Assembly: GCF_020809045.1 (NCBI RefSeq)
Contig: NZ_CP078079.1
Coordinates: forward strand, 930,001-994,000
Direction: 5' to 3'
Source: Pseudarthrobacter sp. L1SW
GTDB taxonomy: Bacteria; Actinomycetota; Actinomycetes; Actinomycetales; Micrococcaceae
DNA: 64,000 bases
The notes beneath the pieces were generated by a model. That model saw only the letters and a program-made list of their open reading frames with translations. It was not told the origin of the DNA and made no database searches. Of this stretch, positions 1 through 8,800 are shown piece by piece (within the stretch, counting starts at the first letter, position 1; every line of letters starts with the position of its first letter). Made by a program: the position numbers and the translations under genes.

Positions 1-345
<345 letters not shown>

Positions 346-464
346 TCATCGCGCCACTGCCCGCCCCTGACGAATAGAGGTCAATTTCGGTGGCTGCCTG
401 CTGGGCAGTTGTGGTGGAGGCAGCACCGGGCATTCCTGGCCCGCCGGCAGCGGGCATGCTTTTC

Positions 465-493
465 ACGCTAGGACATCACCGGGGCGTTATCAA
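465..493 (-). promoter_or_regulatory. Sigma-70-like promoter for the Rpf-like gene
   Basis: On the minus strand TTGATA (488-493) and TAGCGT (465-470) are separated by exactly 17 nt. Transcription would begin near 458 and leave a leader of about 160 nt before the ATG at 297. I looked for a ydaO-type (c-di-AMP) riboswitch in that leader, as occurs upstream of rpf genes in other actinobacteria, and could not recognise one. Confidence 0.5.
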
Positions 494-512
494 ATCGAGA
501 TTTTTCTGGGTG

Positions 513-3044
513 TTAGCTGGTGGTTGCCTGACCGAGCGCAGCGGCCAGGTAGGGAGCGGTGCGGCTGCGGGTGGAGCGGGCGACGGCGGCAGGCGTCCCG
601 GCCGCCATGATCTGCCCGCCCTTGTCCCCTCCTGACGGCCCGAGGTCGATGACCCAGTCGGCTCCGGCAACCACGGCCATGTCGTGCTCAACCACCACCA
701 CCGAATTTCCGGCGTCCACCAGGCCGTGGAGCTGGGCCATCAGGAGTTGCACGTCGGCGGGGTGCAGTCCGGTGGTCGGCTCATCCAGGAGGTAGACGCT
801 GTGGCCGCGCTGTGCCCGTTGCAGCTCAGTAGCCAGTTTGATGCGCTGCGCCTCGCCGCCGGAGAGTTCGGTGGCCGGCTGCCCCAGCCGCAAGTAGCCA
901 AGACCCACGTCCTTCAGGCTTGTGAGGCTCCGCGCCGCAGCGGGGATGCCGGCCAGGAATTCGGAGGCGGCGTCCACCGTCAGCGCCAGGACCTCGGCCA
1001 CATTCAGGCCCCGGTACAGCACCTCAAGCGTTTCCGGGTTGTACCGGGATCCTGCGCACTCAGGGCACGGGCCGTAGCTGCCGGGAAGGAAGAGGAGTTC
1101 GACGGCCACAAATCCCTCTCCCTGGCACGTTTCGCAGCGCCCGCCAGCCACGTTGAAGGAGAACCTTCCGGCACCGAAGCCGCGGTCCCTGGCGTGGTCC
1201 GTTGCGGCGAACTCCTTTCGGACGGCGTCGAAAAGCCCGGTGTAGGTGGCCAGGTTGGACCGCGGGGTCCGGCCGATGGGCTTCTGGTCCACGGTGACCA
1301 GCCGGTCGATGCCGTGGTTGCCCATGACGCTTCCCAGCTCCAGTGGTTCCGCAGGTTCGTCCTGCTCCACCGGGGTTTTGAGACCGGCGGCCACCACCTC
1401 GCCCAGGACTTTGCCCACCAGAGTGGACTTGCCGGAGCCGGAAACACCTGTGACTGCCGTGAGCACGCCCAACGGGAACTCTGCGTCCAGTCCCCGCAGG
1501 TTGTGCCGGCGGATGTCCGTCAGTTCCAGCCACTCCTTCGGCTCCCTGGCCCGGCTGGTACCGGCACCGCCCGCGGGGACGTGCCCGCCGTCGTCGAACA
1601 GGAAAGGCCTGGTGACTGACGCCTCAATCCCGGCGAGGCCGCCGACGGGTCCGCTGTACAGCACTTCGCCGCCGCCCTCGCCGGCGCGCGGGCCCACGTC
1701 CACCAACCAGTCGGCCCTGCGCACCACGTCCATGTTGTGTTCCACCACAAATACGGAGTTGCCGGACGATTTCAGCTGCTCCAGCACCTCCAGCAGCGGC
1801 TCTGCGTCGGCGGGATGAAGCCCCGCGGAGGGCTCATCAAGCACGTAGATCACGCCGAACAGGCCGGACCGCAGCTGCGTGGCGATCCTGAGCCGCTGCA
1901 TCTCGCCCGGCGACAGGGTGGGGGTGGCGCGGCCGAGCGCCAGGTAGCCGAGTCCGAGGTCCAGCAGGACAGTGATCCGCTGGAGCAGGTCCCGGGTGAT
2001 GGCCACCGCTACCTCGTTGGACTCCCCGGAAAGCTGCCTCCGGGAGGCCGTGCCGGCGTCGTCCAATCCAGCGGTGGGACGGACGGCCTCCGCAAGCTCC
2101 ACCATGGGAAGCCGGTTGAGTTCGGCGATGGTCCTGCCCCCGAAGGTCACAGCCAGGGCCTCCGGCACCAGCCCCGTCCCCGAACAGCGCGGGCACGGCC
2201 CGGACTCCATGTAGGCCAGCACTCGCTCGCGCATTGAGGCACTCTGCGAATCGGCCAGCGTGTGGAGGACATAGCTCCTGGCGCTCCAGAACCGCCCCTT
2301 GTACGGTTTGGCCACGCGGTCACGCTGCGGAGTCACCTCCACCACCGGCTGCTCCTCCGTGAACAGGATCCAGTCGCGGTGTTTCCTGGGCAGCTTGCGC
2401 CAGGGGACGTCGACGTCGTAGCCCAGGTGGGTGAGGATGTCCCGGAGGTTCTTACCCTGCCAGGCGCCGGGCCAGGCCGCGATGGCGCCGTTGCGGATGC
2501 TGAGGGACGGGTCCGGGACCATTGAGGATTCGCTGACGGTGTGCGCAATGCCCAGCCCATGGCATTCCCGGCAGGCGCCGGCAGCCGTATTGGGGGAGAA
2601 GGCGTCTGAATCCAGCTGGGTGGAGCCTGCCGGGTATGTTCCGGCTCTTGAGAACAGCATGCGCAACGAGTTGGAGAGCGTGGTGACAGTGCCTACGGTT
2701 GACCTGCTGCTGGGCGCGCTGCGGCGCTGTTGAAGCGCGACGGCGGGTGGCAGCCCGCTGATCAGTTCCACCTTCGGATTGTGCCCCTGCTGGATGAGGC
2801 GGCGCGCGTACGGGGCCACGGATTCGAAGTACCGCCGCTGCGCCTCGGCATAGATGGTGCCGAACGCCAGTGAGGACTTGCCGGAGCCGGAGACGCCGGT
2901 GAACGCCACGATTGCGCCGCGCGGCACATCCACATCCACGTTTCTTAGGTTGTTTTCGCGGGCCCCCCGGACCCGGACGAAACCGTCGGCGGAAGCGGCA
3001 GGAGCCGGGTACTGCAGGTCATCAGCGTGCTGGGCGTTCTGCAT
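513..3044 (-). CDS. UvrA-like (UvrA2-type) duplicated ABC ATPase
   Basis: An 843-residue protein with two nucleotide-binding halves. The first has Walker A GVSGSGKSS near residue 50 and Walker B DEPSAGLHP. The second has GVSGSGKST and DEPTTGLHP. Zinc-finger pairs CRECHG/CPRCSG and CETCQG/CPECAG are visible. Canonical UvrA is about 950 residues; the shorter length suggests the UvrA2 class, which lacks the UvrB-binding domain and is linked to DNA-damage or drug tolerance rather than core excision repair. I chose the ATG at 3044 because the longer open frame runs through the divergent deaminase gene. Another in-frame ATG lies at 3080. A true UvrA should exist elsewhere in the genome. Confidence 0.85.
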   Translation of the reverse strand: MQNAQHADDLQYPAPAASADGFVRVRGARENNLRNVDVDVPRGAIVAFTGVSGSGKSSLAFGTIYAEAQRRYFESVAPYARRLIQQGHNPKVELISGLPPAVALQQRRSAPSSRSTVGTVTTLSNSLRMLFSRAGTYPAGSTQLDSDAFSPNTAAGACRECHGLGIAHTVSESSMVPDPSLSIRNGAIAAWPGAWQGKNLRDILTHLGYDVDVPWRKLPRKHRDWILFTEEQPVVEVTPQRDRVAKPYKGRFWSARSYVLHTLADSQSASMRERVLAYMESGPCPRCSGTGLVPEALAVTFGGRTIAELNRLPMVELAEAVRPTAGLDDAGTASRRQLSGESNEVAVAITRDLLQRITVLLDLGLGYLALGRATPTLSPGEMQRLRIATQLRSGLFGVIYVLDEPSAGLHPADAEPLLEVLEQLKSSGNSVFVVEHNMDVVRRADWLVDVGPRAGEGGGEVLYSGPVGGLAGIEASVTRPFLFDDGGHVPAGGAGTSRAREPKEWLELTDIRRHNLRGLDAEFPLGVLTAVTGVSGSGKSTLVGKVLGEVVAAGLKTPVEQDEPAEPLELGSVMGNHGIDRLVTVDQKPIGRTPRSNLATYTGLFDAVRKEFAATDHARDRGFGAGRFSFNVAGGRCETCQGEGFVAVELLFLPGSYGPCPECAGSRYNPETLEVLYRGLNVAEVLALTVDAASEFLAGIPAAARSLTSLKDVGLGYLRLGQPATELSGGEAQRIKLATELQRAQRGHSVYLLDEPTTGLHPADVQLLMAQLHGLVDAGNSVVVVEHDMAVVAGADWVIDLGPSGGDKGGQIMAAGTPAAVARSTRSRTAPYLAAALGQATTS

Positions 3045-3078
3045 TGGTCCGACTCTAGTGTCGATTCGGGTCCCGGGC

Positions 3079-3086
3079 ATTATCCT
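3079..3086. promoter_or_regulatory. Overlapping divergent -10 elements
   Basis: The sequence ATTATCCT reads as GATAAT on the minus strand, toward the UvrA-like gene with about 28 nt of leader. It reads as TATCCT on the plus strand, with the deaminase ATG (3093) six bases after the hexamer. That geometry predicts a leaderless deaminase mRNA. Neither direction has a convincing -35 box. Confidence 0.4.
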
Positions 3087-3092
3087 GACCCG

Positions 3093-4157
3093 ATGGATAA
3101 CTTTGCGGGCGGCACCGCCGTGCCTGAAACAGAACCGGACGCAGCTGGCCTGGAGGTTCCGGCCCGGATCCTTCCGGTGGCCGAGCTGCACCTTCACATC
3201 GAGGGGACCCTCCAGCCCGAACTGATCTTTGAGCTGGCCGGGCGGAACGGCATCGCCCTCCCGTATTCAGGCCTGGACGAGCTCCGGGAAAAGTACGAAT
3301 TCACCGACCTGCAGTCATTCCTGGACCTGTACTACGCGAACATGGCCGTCCTGCAGACCGAACAGGACTTCGCCGACATGACCCGGGCCTACCTAGAGCG
3401 CGCGGCCGCTGCCGGGGTCCGGCACGCCGAGATCATGATGGACCCGCAGGCCCACCTCTCCCGCGGGATTTCCCTGCAGACCTGCGTCAACGGGGTCGCG
3501 TCCGTACTGGCGACATCGCAGGAGGAGTTTGGGGTTTCCACCCTGCTGATTGCCGCCTTCCTGCGGGATCTTTCCGAGGAGTCCGCCCTTGAGGTGCTGG
3601 ACGGCCTGCTGGCCATGAACGCACCCATCGCCGCCGTCGGCCTGGACTCCGCCGAGGTGGGCAATCCGCCGTCGAAGTTCGAGCGGCTCTATGACAAGGC
3701 GCGCGAGGCAGGCCTGCGGCTGACGGCGCACGCGGGCGAGGAGGGACCGCCGTCGTACATCATCGAGGCCCTGGACATCCTGGGCGTGGAGCGCATCGAC
3801 CACGGCATCCGCTGCATGGAGGATCCGGATCTGGTGGAGCGCCTGGTGGATGCGCGGATCCCGCTTACCGTCTGCCCGCTGTCCAACGTCCGGTTGCGGG
3901 CCGTGGACACCCTCGCGGACCATCCGTTGCCGGCCATGCTCGCGGCGGGGCTGAACGTGTCCGTCAACTCGGACGATCCTGCATATTTTGGCGGCTATGT
4001 GGACGACAACTTCGCCCAGTTGGCGGCGGTGTTCGAGCTCTCGGATTTCGACAAGGCGCGGCTTGCAGCGAACTCGATCCATTCGTCCTTCGCCTCCGAG
4101 GAACGGAAGGCGGAACTGCTGGAGGAGCTGAACAGCGGGGAAGTGGCGGGTCCTTAA
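3093..4157 (+). CDS. Adenine/adenosine deaminase family (adenine-deaminase-type signature)
   Basis: A 354-residue metal-dependent amidohydrolase. It has HLHIEG (His33, His35), HAGEE, HGIRC, CPLSNVRL and NSDDPAYFGG, the ordered motifs of the ADA superfamily. The form ELHLHIEGTL, the run LQSFLDLYY and the NVRL/NSDDPAYFGG end are typical of the adenine deaminase (ADA-like type II) branch. Classical adenosine deaminases usually have HVHLDG. The likely reaction is adenine to hypoxanthine plus ammonia in cytosolic purine salvage; adenosine as substrate cannot be excluded. The ATG at 3093 directly follows a -10-like hexamer and has no Shine-Dalgarno, consistent with leaderless translation. Confidence 0.85.
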   Translation: MDNFAGGTAVPETEPDAAGLEVPARILPVAELHLHIEGTLQPELIFELAGRNGIALPYSGLDELREKYEFTDLQSFLDLYYANMAVLQTEQDFADMTRAYLERAAAAGVRHAEIMMDPQAHLSRGISLQTCVNGVASVLATSQEEFGVSTLLIAAFLRDLSEESALEVLDGLLAMNAPIAAVGLDSAEVGNPPSKFERLYDKAREAGLRLTAHAGEEGPPSYIIEALDILGVERIDHGIRCMEDPDLVERLVDARIPLTVCPLSNVRLRAVDTLADHPLPAMLAAGLNVSVNSDDPAYFGGYVDDNFAQLAAVFELSDFDKARLAANSIHSSFASEERKAELLEELNSGEVAGP

Positions 4158-4411
4158 CGTGTCCCAGCCAACAGCAGCTGATTAATCCCGCTAATATGGA
4201 GGCCGCAGGCGTGTCTGGGAAGTGCAATGTCGCACCCATGTCAGCGCTCAAGGGTTGTGCAGTCAGCCCGTTTCCCGAGACCTCAGCCTCACTTGTTGGG
4301 ACGTCCGCTTAATAGTCGGTCACGACACGCAGTGTTAACCATTTCAAGTCGCGCGATTTAACCGGCAGTTGGCAAGATGCCTAAGACCGATCGCTTTTAT
4401 AAAGGGGAATC

Positions 4412-5347
4412 ATGGCCAAGTCCACCGCAGAAAACACCTTCCTTCGCCTCAAGACCGTGCTGGATGTCCTGACCGAAGGCGTGTGGTCAGGCGATGCACT
4501 GAACGCGGGGCAGGTCCTCGCGGAGGCTACGGCACGCGTGCCGTTCAACGAGCACGAAGCCGAACTGCTCAGCGGCGGGATTCCCCGCGGGCACAAGACG
4601 CTCACCTCAGCTACGGCGAAGCTGGTCAAGGCCGGCTGGCTGGTCAAGGGCCGCTCCGGCTGGACCATCACTGACGAAGGCATGCGCGCCACGGTTGCCT
4701 TCCCGGACGCCGTTTCCTTCGCCACCGCGCTCGACGCCGGCACTCCGGTGCCTGCCGACGTCCAGGTGCCCACCGCTCCCGAGGGCTTTGTCCGCAGGAC
4801 CACGGCGGTCCCCGAGGCGGCAGCGCCTGCAGCCGCGGCCGCCGCAGCTGGCGAAACCAAGAAGCCCGCCAAGAAGACCCCCGCGAAGAAGGCCGCTGCC
4901 GCCGTGGGCAAGGCAGCCAAGGTGCTCGAGGACGCCGTCGAGCCCGTTGTGAAGGCAGTGCGCAAGGGCAAGGCCCCTGCCAAGGCCACGGACACCGCTG
5001 CTCCCGCGGCAGCCGGGCTGTTCGAGGACGCGGATGTCGAGACCCACCCGCAGCCCGAAGCTGTGGCTGTTGCGGGCGACTTCAACACCATCCTGGGCGC
5101 TCCGGAGAACTGGGCTCCGCAGTACGACGAAGCGCAGATGGAGTTCGACTTCCTGGACCAGCTCTGGAAGAAGAGTGCGGAACTGCCGGCCGGTTTCTAC
5201 ACCTTCAAGATCGCCCTCAACCGGTCCTGGGACGAGAACTACGGTGCGTTCGGCGCCTTCGACGGCCCCAACCACGAGCTGCACCACGCCGGCGGTCCGG
5301 TCACCATCCGGTACAACCACAGTACCCGCGATATCACCATCAACTAA
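4412..5347 (+). CDS. Winged-helix-like / KPAKK-repeat / pullulanase X25-like fusion protein
   Basis: This 311-residue protein has three regions. Residues 1-110 are a compact alpha/beta segment with a winged-helix feel (SATAKLVKAGWLVKGRSGW, then WTITDEG). Residues about 125-200 are an Ala/Lys/Pro linker of histone-H1 type (KKPAKKTPAKKA). The C-terminus from about 215 (VAVAGDFNTILG, ENWAPQYDEAQM, FYTFKIALNRSWDENYG) resembles the X25-type beta-sandwich of pullulanases, which normally contacts starch. No signal peptide is present. An AGGGGA ribosome site precedes ATG 4412. The function is unknown; the linker suggests nucleic-acid or nucleoid contact, and the X25 part suggests glucan or protein binding. 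Confidence 0.7.
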   Translation: MAKSTAENTFLRLKTVLDVLTEGVWSGDALNAGQVLAEATARVPFNEHEAELLSGGIPRGHKTLTSATAKLVKAGWLVKGRSGWTITDEGMRATVAFPDAVSFATALDAGTPVPADVQVPTAPEGFVRRTTAVPEAAAPAAAAAAAGETKKPAKKTPAKKAAAAVGKAAKVLEDAVEPVVKAVRKGKAPAKATDTAAPAAAGLFEDADVETHPQPEAVAVAGDFNTILGAPENWAPQYDEAQMEFDFLDQLWKKSAELPAGFYTFKIALNRSWDENYGAFGAFDGPNHELHHAGGPVTIRYNHSTRDITIN

Positions 5348-5362
5348 CGGGTCGCCCTCCTG

Positions 5363-5428
5363 CCCAACTAGGTAGCGCCAAGTGTCGTTCTGAACGCTCA
5401 AAACGACACTTACTGCTACCTAGTTGGG
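5363..5428. repeat. 66-bp imperfect palindrome, copy 1 of a dispersed intergenic repeat
   Basis: The left arm begins CCCAACTAGGTAGCGCCAAG and continues through GTGTCGTTCTGA. After a 4-nt loop the right arm mirrors it, with a few mismatches, to end TAGTTGGG. A second copy lies at 10221-10280. Being extragenic, palindromic and repeated, it looks like a REP/BIME-type element. It could also act as a weak terminator for the upstream gene. Confidence 0.8.
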
Positions 5429-5458
5429 CGGGGACGGCGCTGACGGAGGGGAGGCACG

Positions 5459-5854
5459 TTGGCCAGGCACGCAGGTCCGTCATCCGGGGCGCCCGATCCT
5501 TCCCGCGGCGCGGCTTCTCCTGGTGGTGCGGCTTCTCCTGGCGGGGCGGCTTCTTCCGGCGCGACGGGTCCAGCTGACGCGGAGGCGGTGCGGCTGACCG
5601 CCCGGGTCTTTGGCGTGGTGCAGGGCGTGGGGTTCCGCTACTGGACCATGGGCAAAGCGGAGGAGCTTGGCCTGACCGGCGAGGTGAAGAACCTCGCTGA
5701 CGGCTCGGTCGCCTTGGTTGCCGAGGGGCCCCAGTGGAAGATCAACGAGCTCCGGACCTGGCTTAACTCAGAGCGCACCCCGGGGCGGGTGGAGCGTGTG
5801 GAGGACTCCATTTCCGCCGCTGAGGGCAACTTCCGCGGCTTCCGGGCGCGCTGA
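5459..5854 (+). CDS. acyP: Acylphosphatase with a low-complexity N-terminal extension
   Basis: The C-terminal 90 residues are a standard acylphosphatase: GVVQGVGFRYW supplies the catalytic arginine and the phosphate-binding loop, and GEVKNLADGSV supplies the catalytic asparagine. The enzyme hydrolyses acyl phosphates such as 1,3-bisphosphoglycerate. The start is TTG at 5459 after a strong GGAGGGGAGG. The first 40 residues are Gly/Ala/Ser/Pro-rich and are encoded by near-perfect 18-bp tandem units (three copies of an SPGGAA-like block). This makes the protein 131 residues instead of the usual 90. The gene is convergent with the nuclease-helicase, with only a 12-nt gap. Confidence 0.9.
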   Translation: MARHAGPSSGAPDPSRGAASPGGAASPGGAASSGATGPADAEAVRLTARVFGVVQGVGFRYWTMGKAEELGLTGEVKNLADGSVALVAEGPQWKINELRTWLNSERTPGRVERVEDSISAAEGNFRGFRAR

Positions 5855-5866
5855 CCTGTTCCCGGC

Positions 5867-8800
5867 TTACTCCCGCGGGCTGAGGCCGATAAAGGCACCC
5901 AGCTCTTCCAGTGCTGCGGGCTTGTGCGGCATGTAGCTGGTGAGCTCGGGGGAGCGGATAATCACTGCCCTCCATTGCCCGCGTGATACGGCCACATTGA
6001 TCCGGTTCCTGTTGAGCAGGAATTCTGCTCCCCGCGGTGCCTCGGCCACGGCTGAGCAGGCCATGGACACGAGAACAACGGGTGCTTCCTGGCCCTGGAA
6101 CTTATCCACGGTTCCCACCCGGACGTCCGGCAGCCCGGCTTCTTCCAGGGATTTCCGGATGAGGTGGACCTGGGCGTTGTAGGCGGCCACCACCAGCAGG
6201 TCTTGCTGGTCCAGCGGCCGTGCCTCGCTCTCAGCCCCCGGCTTCCATTTCAGGCCAAGGTGCCGCCGTGCCTGCCGGACCACCTCCGCCGCCTCTTCCT
6301 GGGACGCCGTGGTGTTGCCGTTGTGTTCCACAAAAACAGTTTCGACGCCGGGCGGCAGCTCCTCCAGCTTCCGTTGCGATGCCGCTGGGGCGGACTGCAG
6401 CTTTCCTTCGTAGCTGAGTGTGGAGACTGCGCGGCACAGGTCCGGATGCATGCGCCAGGTGTCGGCAAGGAAGTAGCCGAGTGCGGCGGGCAGGGTGGCG
6501 TGACCGGCGGCCAGCCATCCCAGCGCCGACTCGTAAACGGGTTCCGGGTGCGCACCCTGGGTCACCTGCGGAAGCTGCTGCGGATCGCCGAGCAGGAGCA
6601 GCCGCTTGGCTGCCCGGGAAACAGCCAGGGTGTTAGCCAGCGAGAACTGGCCGGCTTCATCGATTACCAGCAGATCCAGGGAACCGGCGGGGACTTCCTT
6701 CCCGGTCATGGTCCACGCCGTGCCGCCCACCAGGCAGCCGCCGGAGGCCGCGAGGAGCCGGGCGACGTCGCCTTCCCCGCACGACTTCCAGGGAACGTCG
6801 TGCGGGGATGCCAGCTTCTTGGCCACCACCGCGGGGTTGACGCCGCCGGTGGCGATGGCGCAGCAGAGCAGGTTCTCCACCACGTTGTGCGACTGGCCCA
6901 CCACGCCGATCTTCCAGCCCTCCTTCACCAGCCGGCCGATGACGTGGGCACCGACATAGGTCTTTCCCGTGCCCGGCGGGCCCTGCACGGCGAGGTAGGA
7001 ATGGTCGAGGTCCCGGAGTGAGGCGGTGATGGCCACGGCGTAGTCCGCGGCGCCCTCGGCGTCATGGGGTACGTCCACCGGCCCTTCCAGGGTGCGGAAG
7101 CGCGGCGCCCGCTTGCGCAGGATGTCCAGCCCGGATTGGGCGGGCATGGACGGCAGGGACGCTCCCACGGCAGTGGCGATCTCGGCGATTGCAGCCTCGA
7201 TGCTCGCGGTGGCCAGCGGCTGGTCCTCTGTCAGTGCCACAGGCAGGTGCGGGTAGGCGGCAACCTTCCCCGACTCGCGCTCAGCGATGGTGATGATGGT
7301 GTGTTCCGGGTTGTCAGGGGCCGGGGCAAGCTCGCTGATCCTGGTCCCGAAGGAGTAGGCCCGTGCGCCGGGGGCGGCATCCGGGGCGGCCATGCCGTCC
7401 GGCGGCGGTGCATCGTAGAGCCGGCACCAGGTGGAGTCCGCGCGGAAATCGGATCCCTCGGTCATGGTGCCCCGGAGTCGGAGTACCCGGGTGCGCATAC
7501 GTTCACGGGGTTTGGCCAGGGCCCAGTCGGAGGTGACCTCGGCGGAGGACACCACGAACACGTTCCGTTGGTCAGCCCAGTTCTCGAGCGGAGCTTCCAC
7601 CCGGTCGAAGTGCTGCCACCAGAACTGCTTGCGTTCCCGGCGGTGGTATCCGGTGGCGGCCGCCACCATCGCGATGGCGCGTTCGTCGTCGGTCCAGGGG
7701 CGGTTGTCCGGGAGGCTGGCCAGGTACTCGCGCAGCCTGGCCTCCGCTGGAGTTTCCTCGGGGGCTGCCCGCTGTTCCGGCGCCGGCTGGCCTCCGGTTT
7801 CACTCTGGCGCACCGGGGATGCCGCGGGCGCAGCGGCCTGCCCGCCGGGTGTTTCCTGGGCGTCCGCGGCGGCGGCCTGGGCACCGACCTCCAGCAGCCA
7901 GTCCCGGAGCCGCAGCGTGGACAGGCAGTCGTACCGGTTGTAGTCCGAAATGGAGGCCAGGACCTTGTCCGCCTCGTCCAGACGGCCCGAATCCCGGGCC
8001 GCGCAGTAGGCGGCGTAGGCCACCACGGAGGCCCCGGCGTCTTTCACGTCCCCCGAGCGCAGGTTGCCGCCCATGTAGAGCGGTTCGAGTTTCTTGATGG
8101 AGTAGGAGGGCTCGGAAATGCGCAGCGAATGCCGGACGGTGGCGTAAAGGTCCACCAGCAGGCCTTCCCGGAGCCAGCTGTCCACTGTCTCTTCCCCGGC
8201 CTGGTGCGCCAGGGAAAGGTTGCGGAGCGCCGTCTTTTCATAGGCCGCGTAGTGGTACACGTGCATGTCCGGATGGCGTGCCCGGCGTTCTTCCACATAC
8301 GCGAGGAAATCCAGGAAGGCGCGGCGCTCCCCGGACCGGGAGTGCGCCCAGAACGGACGGAACACAGGTTCCCCGTGATGGTCCGGAGCAGGTGCCTCGA
8401 CCACGCCGAACAGGTACTCGATGCCCCAGGCTCCGGTTGCAGGATCCTGCCAGAGGGGGTCTCCCTCGAAGTCGAAGAAGATGTCCCCGGGGCTGGGCGG
8501 CGGGAGTGCGCCGATGGTGTTCCCGGGCAGGACAGTGAACGAGACGGTGTGTGGCTGGCCGTCCTTGGTGAACGTCCGGGAGCCCGCGGCAGCGTCCAGC
8601 CCCAGCTGCATGCGCGCCTGCGAGCGGAGCCGTGCGACGGAATTCCGGGCGTCTCCGGCAGGCATGGAGGCTAGTTCCTCGATGGTGGTGACGCCGGCGG
8701 CGTGCAGTTTCTTCCGCTGCACCACGGACATCCCCGCCACCATCAGCAGGTCCCGGTGCAGCTGCACCTGCTCGGCGCAGTAATCACACCGGCCGCAGTG

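Noticed and set aside
684..1619. Plus-strand frames antisense to the UvrA-like gene and similar antisense frames elsewhere
   Set aside because: They arise from high GC and have no recognisable domains; the opposite strand carries the family motifs.
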